Origin: Setaria digitata
Lineage: Eukaryota; Nematoda; Chromadorea; Rhabditida; Setariidae
Reading direction: 5' to 3'
Assembly: GCA_003640385.1 (NCBI GenBank)
Contig: RCAB01000268.1
Span: 23,600 to 87,599 of the forward strand
DNA: 64,000 nucleotides
The notes beneath the pieces are model-generated. The model did no database searches, had not been told where the DNA came from, and worked only from the letters and a program-made list of their open reading frames with translations. Shown in pieces: positions 35,201 to 53,140 of the stretch. The first letter of the stretch is position 1. The number at the start of each line of letters is the position of its first letter. The position numbers and the translations under genes were made by a program.

Positions 35201-35450
35201 GTGCTAGATTTTTTTTTTTTTTATCATTTTCGCATTTTGCTCATTTCTTGCTATAAACTCCTCTGCGGAACTGTAACTGAAGAGTATGTACGATATTTTC
35301 AAACATAAGCGTTTTATTTCCAGGTTTTGGTACAGCTTTTTGCATAAGTGAAAAGTGAGAAGTTGTACTGAAATAATCTTCGGAAAAACGCGAGACTTTT
35401 TCGTGAATAGGTATATTTGAAATTATACTGGTCAAGACCGATAGCTCCGA

Positions 35451-35481
<31 letters not shown>

Positions 35482-38400
35482 CTTTCTAAGAGACACGAAG
35501 TTTTCAAGATGCAGTGGCCGCTTGGTGAAGAATTGGTCATCGAATATTTGCATTCCTGGGCTTTGGATGAAAACGAGAATGACAGAGGGGAAATGATTGA
35601 GAGATGTGGAACGGCAAAATAAAAAGTGAATGGCTGCCAGTATCATTTAATTCTACTTACTGTGTAAAAAAAAAAAGGATGAGTGTCTGCTTCACTTCAC
35701 TTCTCCCATGAGATTGTATAAGTGGGAGACTGGAAATTTAAATTTTATTCTATTCCAAAAAAAAAAAAATCCAAGCCCTTTTTGTAGCTTTGGGATTATT
35801 TTAGAAATTCTTAACACAATACAACTTTATTCATTTTCATAGAATTCTGTGGAACAGTTACACTGCTAAAAAGGGAATTTCGCTGAGTTTTATTAGTCAA
35901 AAAAGGGGGCAGGTCCATGCTTTAGTGAATGCATAAACTTGCCCTGTTTCATTTTTGGTTTTCTTTTTATTTCGTTTTTGATTATGTTGTATAATGTTAT
36001 TTTTTGTGAAAATGTTCTTGTCGGACCTTACAGTGTTTTAAGTTTCCAGTTTATAATCCTTTTTTTTTAATTGAATTGAGTTAATACGACAGCTGGCATA
36101 ATGACAACAATATTGAATGCAAATAAGTTTAATATTTTTCGGCCTGCCCCACAATTTATCTTTGAATTTGAAGCAGCTGTACATTCTTAATGTAATGAGG
36201 ACTTTCTTAACACCTTATTAGCAACTTGTGCAGCTGAATATTAACTATAGGAGTTTCTGAATTCATAATATTCATGTTTATTCAGTCCTGAAAATAACTG
36301 GTCTTCTACGAAAGGGTTTTTTGTGATTATTGATAATATAGAGCGCAGTTGCAGACTATCAAATATGCATCTTTCTAATCAAAAATTGATGTTTTTATGT
36401 TATAGGAGCTAGGAGCGAAGCTTTAAAAATTCAAAAATTTTTCACTTAGTGAATATTTTATCGTTTTCTTCAGTGGTAATTATCGGTATTTTTCGCTTCA
36501 GCTTAGAATTTGTAGCCTCTAAGTCTGTTTATACTTCAAGCGTAATTGTATCGAGGAAATGAAAGAAATACTATTATTATTAAAGTAAGTAAGAGCAAAT
36601 GAGCGACTGAAATAAATAAGTAAATAGCAGGTCGTGTGAAATATATGAGCTAACTGAATTTGCTTAGTGTTGCGAAGCTGTTAATGATAAAGTGTGGACT
36701 TTCAAATGATGCTAAGAAGTCACCAAGAAAAAAAATATTCAACCATCCACTGCTGTTTCAGGCAGGCACTCTGTTTTTATTGGCATTCAAATAGGCCTCA
36801 GAGTGAGGTAGTCATGAGCTGACGCAATTTATGGTACATTAACTGTATCAAAATTTAGGATAATGCTGGATGGTAAATTGTCATAAATTTCGACAGTTTA
36901 ATTGTCTGTTTGCGATTTATAGAAGAAAAAAAATGAACAAGGTGTCCAATGTGCTTGCTTGGAAAACGAAATAATGGCATAGTAAATAATGATGCAGCAG
37001 CTGTGTGACATACGAATGAATTTTTTCCTTTTGAAGAATGAGTGCATCTGGTATAGTCATTGTAAAAAGGATATTTGCATAAGAATAGAGAGCGATAGAT
37101 GAAGGAAGAACGAAGAGTTGAAGCTTCTCAGCAAGTGGATTTAGTGCTGAATGGAGGAAAAGATAGGGAAGAGTAACTGACCAGTTATGCTTAATGACCA
37201 GTTCAACAGTCTATAGATTTTTGTCCTTGGATTTAGCTAAATTGAGGAAATAGATGGAAGGAGTAGAAGAAAGGGAGGAGGAGAAATAAAGGAGAAAGAG
37301 AAGAGTTAATGGATCAGAAGCGTAATTGCCATGTTTATATTCAAATTGGTAGCATTCGTTGTATACAATGATTTAGTTGCTAGATGTGTGAGGGTTTATG
37401 CATATAGTGTAGCTGTGAGTTGTTGCAAACAGTAACCGCTGCCGATATTGGTATTCTCTAAATGAATAATTAATGAACAATCGATTAATTAATGCTAGTT
37501 TGTGCTACTGTAGGATGAAGTAGAGTCAACATTTCCTCATTTTATATGTTAACAAATATTTTTTTTTCCCAGTGTTAATTCTGAATTATCTCTTTCATTA
37601 TTTATCTCTTGATATCTTTTTATGCTAGTGACATGGAGATGTAGCTCGGGAGCTTGCTTAATTCGTTACCCATTATTGATTGATGTAAATCAATTAATTT
37701 TTCATTTTTTTTTTCATGTTAATAATATTTTGAATGAATAATATACTAAATATAAGCGTATCATAGTTCATTTTGACTGACCAGGAAAGTGGTCCATTAG
37801 AATAAAATAGATGAATAGGTTTTAACTTTGTTTCTTTTTTGAAAAATAAAAAAAAAAATTCCTTTCTGTCTTAATTTATGGTTTTTTTTTAATTTATTTC
37901 TTCATCAGAGGATCAGAAATCATAAGTTTAAATGAATAGGAAAGAGAGAAACATAGACGGAAGTGAACTAGTCTTCCAGTGAAAAGGCTTTTTTTTTTTT
38001 TGTTTTTTTCCCCTTCCTTCCATTTTTCCTATTACTGTGATTCTTTTGGAATCAGTAGTACTCTGAAGATACTTTAAACTAATTACAGTTGGATAGAATT
38101 TTATCCCTACAAACATTATGTTTTTCTTATTTTTCTCACTAGTGAAATTCTTCAATCAGTCCTTTCATAAGGGAAAAAAATTTTTTTTATTGACATTCTA
38201 TATGAGAAATGCTACCATTTTTTTTAAGCAGACAACTACAGTAGAGCATAATCAGAATAGTTAGTCACTGTAGAACATTTCTGAAATATGTTTCACTTTT
38301 CCACTTCCCTTTAGTCGCCTTAATTTTTGAATCCATTAAAATGGAAATAGAGAAGTGTCTTCGGCAATAACCGTGAAATATTCCGAAATGGTAGCCTCTT

Positions 38401-39132
38401 TTAAAGTTTTACAGGTAAGAGAAGAATTGCAGTGTCGAAGAAAATATCAAATTTTACAAAAATTGGTGTTTTATCTTTCTCTCGCATGAATGATAAAAGA
38501 TTCATAGTATGATAATACTCTTTTTAGTGTTATACAAAGAGTTATTTATTTACTTTTTTTTTTAAGATAACTTCAAGTGATTGCTCTTAGAAGGTTTTTG
38601 TTGTCTCAAATTCCCAACATATTTATAATTTCATCACTTGACAGTTTATGTAGCATATGACTATGCATCAAAAAAATCTTTTCCTTTCAGTACTTGAAAT
38701 CTGTTTAATGCGCCAAATGTCGAATAAACAATAAATCGGATGCAGGAAACACTACTGAAGCAGCCGAGTGTTCAAATTTAGGTATATAAATAGCACTTTA
38801 GTTTATGCAAAACCATGCTTTCATTTTGTAGAATGAATCTGCAGCGGGAAAAATAAAGTGAGAGAAAGTGTTGGAGGAGAAAGACAGGAAAATTCGGAAA
38901 TTTTAGTATAAATTAAGACTTGAAAAAATTTTTTTTAAGGATTATAATATTCCGAATTGATGTAATATCTCAGGCTAATCGGAGTAATAACTTTTTTGTT
39001 CTAATAATTTTTCCATTATTTTCCATTTATTAAAAAAAAAAAAAGAAAAAAAAGATCTGGAATTGCAGCGACGATTTTCATTTTTAGATTATAACACAAT
39101 TTGCAATAGATCAACATCTATATTGTTTGACA
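32210..39132. other. Long stretch between atf-4 and the ABC transporter gene
   Basis: No complete gene could be built in 6.9 kb. Notable contents: a GC-richer patch open on both strands (about 32970-33320), degenerate GTGAACTTTCA/CAGTTTACGTG repeats (33746-33902), a possible exon at 33959-34040, a 26-bp poly-T at 35451-35476 between open segments (35241-35646), and generally AT-rich sequence after that. The transporter promoter lies at its right end; an attttag acceptor at about 39088 is a plausible trans-splice site. Confidence 0.5.
33746..33902. repeat. Degenerate repeat with GTGAACTTTCA and CAGTTTACGTG
   Basis: Two copies align over about 47 bp: CCGTAGACTTTCGTG..CAGTTCACGTGGTCC and CCGTGAACTTTCATA..CAGTTTACGTGTTCC, each followed by another TGAA-TTTC. 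Related CACGTG-bearing sequence occurs at 13615-13660. Confidence 0.5.
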
Positions 39133-44927
<5,795 letters not shown>

Positions 44928-47446
44928 AAAATGTCTTATTCTTTTTTATGTTCCCATTAGGTTTCATCGGTCAAAAAAGTATACTTCTTTGCCAGAAAAA
45001 TTTTAGATTTTGCCATTAAAATTGGTTGAATATTACCATATATTTTAGTAATCTTGATTATTGTCTGAAATTTCTTTTTTTTTTTAAATCAGAATATTTA
45101 TGAGATGCATGATCATGAAACTTGAAGAAGAAAAACAATGGAAACCTTAGATCCTACGTTTGGCTAGAAATCCCAGAGGATTGTGGTGGGACAACTTTTA
45201 CTTTCGGGAATTTTTTAAAGCATCAACTGTAATAATTTCAGTGGCAATTTTGATTGGTTTTTTGTGAATAATTCCTTGCTCTGTGGTGCTTTTTTATGAA
45301 ATTTTACACTTATGTTATGTCTGTTCCTCCAGGTCTTTTTTGCTCTTTTTCTTTCCAAGTTATTGCATTTAAATTTGTTTTCTTTCATTGTTAATGATTC
45401 TGTGCAGTATGATTAGTCCCATATTTAATACCCGAAACAGCAGCACTATTAAAGTTTCCTCTCTTGCTACGGGCGATTTGGCATATGTTTTAAATTTTTT
45501 TCGCTTCCCGCATCCCTTTAGTCAGTTTCCAAACACCATAGGTCAGTTATTACCATAAGGGTAAGGTTGGTAATAACTTCAATTTTATCTTTCCGTCTTC
45601 TTCTTTGTGTACTTTACGCAGTTATTTTATTGCATAATAACTAAAAATAAACGGTAGTCTTAATAGTCGGAGAGATGTTAACAAATCTTTTATCCCTGTA
45701 GAATTTTTCATCCTTCTTTATTTTCAACTCTTTTTATCGTAACTGTTAACGATTCTAATTATTCCGAAGTTAGCGATATTTGCGAAATTTATGTGAACAT
45801 CTTTGTAACTTTTTTTATGAATTAACTACTCTACTAAACATCTTTTATCCCTGTCGAAGTTCCATCTCACGCAGCTATATTAGTGTTTAGGTGATCTCTC
45901 TTCAGAAACTTTGTATTTATGTATTTATGAACTCATATTTTCCCTGATGTGTTGTAATTTTCAATCAAATTTTGCATAAATTGTTCATTTTAGATTCCGG
46001 ACCACAAATAAACTAATGTTATCTGCAGTAGTAGTAGTCAGTTTTATTAAACTACTGTAATGTGCTGAACGGTACTTGTTAGTTGTCGTGGTTTCAACTT
46101 ATGCATCAACAAATACTAATAAAGATATACGCGTTTTCTCTCGGAAGGCAGAATCTGACTGCATTCCAACTATACAACAAGCATAAAGTTTGTGAAATGA
46201 AATTAATTTATTTAATTTAACTTGTTTCAAATTCATCTGATAAAGATTCTCATATTCATTTAATAGAAAGGTTTCGACTAATTCGACTTAATGAGAACAT
46301 TTTCAGTTGTGAATTGTTTTATGCTATTCTAACGAATTGAATTTCACAAGATAGTGATCCGGAAATTTTAAGTAAGGAACGAAAACTGTTTTTGAATTCC
46401 AAATTGACTGATGGATTGAAACGGGAATGATTTATTATTTGTATCCAAATAGTCATACATGAAAAGGAAATTCGTTTATGTTTTTTTCATGTATAAATTA
46501 CAGCATCGTTGAGTGAGATATTTCTCATCAAACACAAGAAATGGCTTTTAATAAATCTTAAAAAACTGTACTTCCATTTGTCAACTTTCTACCAGTCACC
46601 AATGAAAATACTGCACTTACGTTTAACCTCACTGTTTACTCTTTCCTCTCTCTACTACATATCCTCCCGATTGGTTTTTTTTTTTTTTTTTTGATTCATC
46701 CAGATCATTCATTTTGATTAGTTTTCTGATCCATTCAGGTCGACCCTTTTCATCGATTTCCTGGTATATCTAGGTCATCCATTTTGATCTGTTTTCTAAT
46801 CCATCCAGTTCACACCTTCTGATGAATTTTCCGGTCTGCCGAGATCATTTCTATAAAAATTTAACGTGCACATATTACGACGACTTATGAACTTTTGCAA
46901 AATATACTTACTGCTAGACAGAAAATTTGACAAGAACTGCTTAGCTTAAGTGAATTATTTCACTCCGTACATTATCATCATTATCAGTTCTATCAGAATC
47001 ACAAATTCCACTTCAACATTCATTAAAATTATCGCCTTCTTGCTTTAAATTTCATTTTTTTTTTTTTTTGCATTTCAGATTCATCGTTGTAAATGTTGAA
47101 TGTGTATGTTACAAACATGCATGAATCACTATGGTGACATATGTGTGACATTTTTCCATCTGCAAATTTTTTCTTTTTTCCCTCTTCTACCATTCTTCAT
47201 TGATATTCATTTACCACTAAACCTTTCTCCTTCTTTCAATATGAAATATTTGAATAGAATTACTCAAAATATCCCCATTCTTTTGTACTGATTCTTTTAC
47301 ATGTAATTTGAATACAAATAATGCACCTTAATAGTTTCTCTTTTTGTCTTCTACTTTTGCATTTGTATTATTCTATAAATATTACCTTTTTTGCAAAATT
47401 CATTTCTGTTTGCATTTTAGACAATCTATCGATTCATTTTTGCAGA
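44928..47446. other. Intergenic stretch between transporter and F-box genes
   Basis: No exon recognised. It contains a degenerate repeat of the words GATC(C)ATTCAGGTC, CATTTTGAT and GTTTTCT (46694-46850). The 2.5-kb spacing argues against an operon. Confidence 0.55.
46694..46850. repeat. Degenerate tandem repeat, about 65-bp period
   Basis: Copies share CATTTTGATTAGTTTTCTGA and CATTTTGATCTGTTTTCTAA, each followed by TCCATTCAGGTC or TCCATCCAGTTC and a TTTCCTGGTA/TTTCCGGTC segment. Confidence 0.5.
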
Positions 47447-50400
47447 ATGGATGCAATAACTGAATCACCTGGCCGATTTTGGCCTGTTTCGCGCAAATAT
47501 GATACGATAAATAGAAAATATAAATTTTTTGAAGCGTATGTTCTCTTCCAGTCTTAAAATTACAGTCAGAGCTAAAGAAGCGTCTGTTCTCATTTGAACT
47601 TATATTTCATTCTTTTATCAAAACAAAACAAAACATTGAAAAATGCTAAATGTTTCTTTAACTGACATTCCGTTCGGTCTAGATTTCGTATTAGTTGCAG
47701 GACTCATACTGACCGGATGCAGTCATATTATCCATTAATACAACTTGGTCGTACTGCTTACTCACCTCTTCGGTTTGGTGCAATCGGTTCGAAGTCGCAA
47801 GTTAGTTTCTCGTGTTAATCTAACAGATCATAGCTAATTTTTGCTTTTTTTTTTTTGTTTTTTTCAGATTTCAGTCGAAAATGAAATAGATGTCGAGAAA
47901 TTTGCGACGGATTCAAATATTAGAAAGGTTTTTTTTTTCCATAACTTCAGTATTCAGGTTTTTTTTTCCTGTAAGGAGTTCAGTGACACCGATGCTTACA
48001 AACGAACTTCTTATGAATAATTATAATTTTTGCAGGGAAAACTTGCTGCAATAAATGATTTACCAGATGACATATTGTTGGCAATATTTAGATATTGTCA
48101 TCCGATTGAATTGATCCATTGTTTTTCTCCTGTTTCTCAGCGTTGGAACAGTTTGGCAAATCATGCCACTCTTTTTACCGAAGTTAGGGTACTGATTAAC
48201 GATCTTTCACTGAAATATGGTAGCGTGAAAACTTTCTTTCAGAGAGTAAGTTTTTTTTTTTTTATCAGATATTGTCTCATAAATTAGTAATAACTTATAG
48301 TCGTAATTAATCCAGGCAGTGGTAATGGCTTTTCCATCTTGACTTATGTTTACTTTCGCCAATGAATTACTCCATCTTTTAGACGTCGCAGCATCTTCAG
48401 AAACTATGCATAGATTGTTCTGTGTCGCTACCATCTGCTGAAGTAAATGCATTATTCGATATTTGTTGTCCTAAAGTTATTCATCTCGATATTGGCTCCT
48501 TTAAAGGTACCGATTGGAATTTCTCATCGATCACACTTAGCAAGAAAGACTGACTGAAAAGTAAGGGATGATTTTTCTAAATTTCATCCGAAATGCAATT
48601 TTAGAAATGAATACCATTTTACTGGAGAAATTATCGAAGTGTTTCCCAAATGTTCAAACCGTGCACATGGAAAGAGTGAAACGAGTATGATTTATATTGG
48701 GGAGTGCATAACATTTGCTTTCAAGTTGCACTTTATTAGTATTATTAGTGTCATTTCAGAATTTTTTCCAAAATATTTTTCAGTTTCCTATTATTATCTT
48801 ATTTTGCCAGTCATTTTTTCTTATCTTTGCATTTAAGGCTTAATTTACATTACAATGTCAAATAGAAATATCATACTTTATTAATGTCATTATTGTCGTT
48901 TGAAAATCACTTATGAAAATAATTTTAGGATTATCGAAATGTTTTCGAAATTTTTTTGAAATTTTTCGTGGAACTGTTGTTAATATTTCGTTTTCGCATT
49001 TTTCAGAGTTCAAGCAATGATGATAATACAGAGGAATGGATTAAGACATTGAGAATGTTGTTTGAAGATGGAAGCATTTTTCCGAAAATGCGAAATCTCT
49101 TCGTAGGTGATGTGGCTGCATATTCCCTAGATGATGAATCAAAATTGCCAGCTAGTAAACGTCCATTAAATTTACTTTCTATTTATGAAGGGACGGGTGC
49201 TACTGAGTATGTCTTATTTCTTCTAAAATTCATTCAGTATAAATTATGCACTTACCCCCGGTTTCGATCATTTTTCAAAAGTAGGTTGTGATACTACACT
49301 TCAAACCAGTCGTTTAGGGCTTGTTAACTATCATCGATATTAATTTCTGACTCTAAACGCTTGATCAAGAATTGCAACGGTCAGTAAATGTTTTTGTTCG
49401 CTTTTCATACTTTTATTAATATTACTAAGATGTTTATTAACATCATTGCCTTCAGTTTCATCGAAATTAGAACTTCTCCATGGACTTCAACGCTTACCGA
49501 ACTTCATCTTGGATATATTATCAGAAATGATGCCATTCAATATATTGGCGAATTGCTTAATTTGAAGGTTTTTTCATGGGGTTTGAGCCTTTATACATGC
49601 GACCAAGAAATTCTGCATTTAAAGGTAAGCAAAATAATTTCCAAAATGCAAAGTGATATTTCCTCACATTTTTGAGACGATATGATTAGATTTTATGGAA
49701 GAATAAGAAGTATTTTGTTTATTTTAGTAATATATTAGTTTCAATTAGATTTTTAAAATCTGAATTTTGGCGTGCGAAAAAGAGTGTAATAGGGATTCAA
49801 TGTTCTAGTCGTAAACTTGGTATTTCTAGTCGCGGCAGTTTCATAATTTCTCTTGAAAATTTGAATATTCTAGTTTTTTTCTGTTGAAATCACTGTGAAA
49901 TGAAATATTTCTTCAGTTCAAAACTTTAGTCCTTAAATAATGCAGAATTTATACAATTTGGAAGAACTACGAATAATGTTTGGTGGTGAGGATTGCAATG
50001 TTACGGATTTGGGATTGATTGATTTATTCACTTTGCCAAACGAAGAACCTGAAAAATTCTTTCCATATAAGCTTAAGCATTTAGCACTCGAAAATTACTA
50101 TGATTCGACTATCAGTCTTCTAGCAGCTATTGACCGGAAGTAAGTTAATCCGTATGTATTATTATCTTAGTTAAATTCTGTAACTAGAGTAGAGATCGTT
50201 ACAAAATTTGATTATAAATGAAAAAAGAATTCAAAAGAGAGCATAAGTTGGCAAGTCTTTAATAATTCATATATTATTGCATTGGGGAGGAATGAATAAA
50301 AATCATAGTCCTGTAGTTTATGTTATCAATTTTTAGTGTAATTATCAAATAGAGGAATTGAGTTGAAAAAAAAAGAAAATAATAAAAATAAAAGATTACA

Positions 50401-51637
50401 GCTGTCCGGATTTGAAATCACTTGGCTTGGCATTTAATGGATATTTGCCGCTCAATGAGGAAGCTATGTCCTTTATTATCAAAAATTTCAAGTAATAAAT
50501 TTAATATTGGTTTATCATAATTTTTCATTTGTTTTCCTTTTTTTCTCTAGAAGCTGTTGCTCGAGGAGTATTTTATTGCCTTTGAAACATGGATTAAACC
50601 GCATGAGGAGGAGATTTTCATTGCAAAATTTATTGAATTTAGAACCAGTTAAGCTGGTTCCAAATTCAATAAATTAAGTTAAGCTGCTTTATATATATTA
50701 ACTTAGCACTCTCCATATATTCTTTTCATTTCTAAAATAAAAATTTAGATTTTCATAATCATTTATAGAGGTATATTTTTTGACATGTTTGTTTCAGACG
50801 TTTAGTATTTCTGGATCTAAGTAATTGGGAAAATTTTTATAAAGATGAAGTCTGGAATAATCTGGATGACCATGATTTGCCTGACTTACGTCTTCTCAAA
50901 ATCCACGGAAATGAGGTATTCGTTACCATAAAAAGGGATAGAATCTAATGTGATTGCTGTTCAGAATTCATTCCATATACATACTTTCTTTTTCGAATTT
51001 CAATAATGATAATAAGCGAAGAAAGGAAATAACTCTAATAATGTTATAGAGTGTAATCTAATGATAACGGGAAGAGGGGTTGTATGAGGCGGAAAATTCG
51101 TTCGATTTTTCTAATATCTTTTGCATGGGTTCTTGTGCGTGATCGAGAGCAACTAAGTCAATTTGGGAAAATAAATTCTTTAATTTTTTTTAGGTTAATA
51201 TTGAAGATTTGCAACGTCTGAATTTAAAGCGTTCTAAACTACTAATTTCAACCAGATGGAACTATTTTATTAATTGGACTGAAACCGAGAATGGTTGCGT
51301 TTTCCACGATACTTTTGATGGTGATATCAAGAGTCTAGAAAACGATCTACGTCAAATCGATGGATTGCATGACTTTACAATGGGCTCATCGTTATCCATG
51401 TTAGTTTGAAAGCACGGCGTAGGAAGAGATCAAATCTCTAGTTCAATTTCTGTTTTGCATTGTTCGTGTATGCTATTTTACGGAATTCTTTAACATTTTT
51501 GCAAATTTCAGTTGTATTTTATCAACACATATTTCAGCTACGATAATATTTCTTGCAATCCTTTGGTGCGTTCATCATCTATTGATTCCAACAATATACG
51601 GAAGACAAAGTTTTTCCCTGGTGATTGTTCTGTGTAA
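47447..51637 (+). CDS. F-box and leucine-rich-repeat-like protein
   Basis: Thirteen exons join in phase: 47447-47535, 47683-47800, 47868-47927, 48036-48245, 48383-48506, 48605-48684, 49007-49206, 49456-49624, 49946-50139, 50402-50491, 50798-50915, 51194-51399 and 51538-51637 (TAA); 585 aa. The F-box is at residues about 97-140 (INDLPDDILLAIFRYC, SPVSQRWNSLANHATLF). The remainder has scattered LRR-like units (LQKLCIDCSV, LTELHLGYI, LEELRIMFGG, LKSLGLAFNG, LVFLDLSNW, LRLLKIHGN). F-box proteins bind SKP1 in SCF ubiquitin ligases and the repeat region selects the substrate; this one's target is unknown. The start follows a tttttgcag acceptor by one base, a likely trans-splice site. The last donor could be ignored, ending the protein 12 nt after it (TGA 51407-51409), but the gttagt donor and the in-phase 33-codon exon favour the longer form. 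Confidence 0.85.
50627..50675. repeat. Near-perfect inverted repeat (22-bp arms, 4-nt loop) in an intron
   Basis: Arms read AATTTATTGAATTTAGAACC and, on the other side, GGTTCCAAATTCAATAAATT. Over 22 bp there is one mismatch and a TTAA loop. It lies in intron 10 of the F-box gene. The stem is too short for a typical microRNA precursor and may be a tiny palindromic element. Confidence 0.7.
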
Positions 51638-53140
51638 TTACATAGGATGGAATTATATGAAAGTTAAGCAAACATGTTATTTGATTAACTTATTATTTAC
51701 TGACTTGCGTTAGTATCCAGTAAAATCTTCAACTGCATTCTGTAAATGTTTTGCAGATCATATTTACGGTAACCCAAAATTGCGATATGCGCAAGTGCGT
51801 ACATATGTTTATTTTTTGGATGGCGTTATAATTTACTATGAATTTTACAACATCCATTTATATATAATTCTTAGTATTCCGTTTTTTCTTTTTTAATTAA
51901 ATTTGAGATAAGAAAGTTTACCTGAGCAGCTGTTTTATGAAGAATTCGGATTTGTTTTGCTATTTGATTCATCCACATGAAACATTCCGTGACATGACTT
52001 ATGCACTTCATTAAAGTAATGATCAGAATTGACTGAGTGGTAGTTATGGTAAAACCGTAATTCAATTTGTCTAATTAGCAAGTGTTAACTGGAATAAATT
52101 CTATCAGCTTCGCTCTGTTCTTGTAGAAACAGCTCGCAGCAGTAATTTTACTCTCATAGTGAAGGTTACTTCGTTAACGAAACTTTTCGGGACAAGTCGT
52201 ATCACCCTAAATATTTGAAAAAAAATCTTTATTGTGGACGCAAGCAATAAATTTAAATATACTGATTAATGTGATGGAGCGAAAATGAATTTTCCGCCGT
52301 TCTTCGCTGGTTTATTCAGGATCAAGACTGAATTTAATATTAAATTCCTATCTAGAAAATTCTCTGTCACATAAAACTGTGAAACTTTTATAAATTTACA
52401 TTATTAAATGAGGGAAGGATAGGATGGATTGCATAAGAGGAATAATGTTTTCGAAATATCAAATTAACAAAATGATGCTGAAATTTCATTGAGCAAATTT
52501 ATATTTACATCCAAAATATAATTAATAGTACAGTCTTATAGATACAAACAAATAAATGAACTAATTAGATACTAAGTATCAAACTAAAACGATGGATGAC
52601 AAGTTCAATAACTGTACAATAAATAACAAACAGTAATATGTGACTATTACTTCATTTCTTCCTGATTTCATTTCTGCTCTTCCTGATTTGAATTTTTATT
52701 CTTTCTCCTTAAGATATCTTCTTTTTATCGATAATAGAGTATTTAAAATTTTAAAAACTGATTTCTTCGTTGAATTTGAGAGGAAACAAGAAAAATATTA
52801 ATTGCTACATTCAGTTGTATAAGCATATTAAATATAAATATCAAATAACAAAACATAATCTTCTATTTATCCTCTAAATGAGACGTGAATTTTGCAAATA
52901 ATTAATGAGGACGGAATATACAAAACGGTATTGTTCTACACTTTTTACGAGACACATCCGCTGCTGTCGTAACATTGTCAACATTTTGCTGATATCAGCA
53001 CACTGAAACAATTTGCATCTTTTTCAGCTGATTAGATTATTATCAACTGGATGATACTGTAAGATAACAAGTGATATAATTGAATATTTCTGTGCTTTTT
53101 ATGAGTCAATAAAATTAAATGCAAAAATATCCGCGAATAA
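51638..53140. other. Spacer between convergent F-box and Pez-like genes
   Basis: AT-rich 3' regions of two genes transcribed toward each other. No further exon, RNA gene or ordered repeat was recognised. Confidence 0.6.

Noticed and set aside
35241..35646. Coding-looking segments on both strands around a poly-T (35451-35476), including a 37-codon plus-strand frame at 35510 and a 64-codon minus-strand frame
   Set aside because: The strands contradict each other, the homopolymer breaks the frame, and no family or linked exon was recognised.
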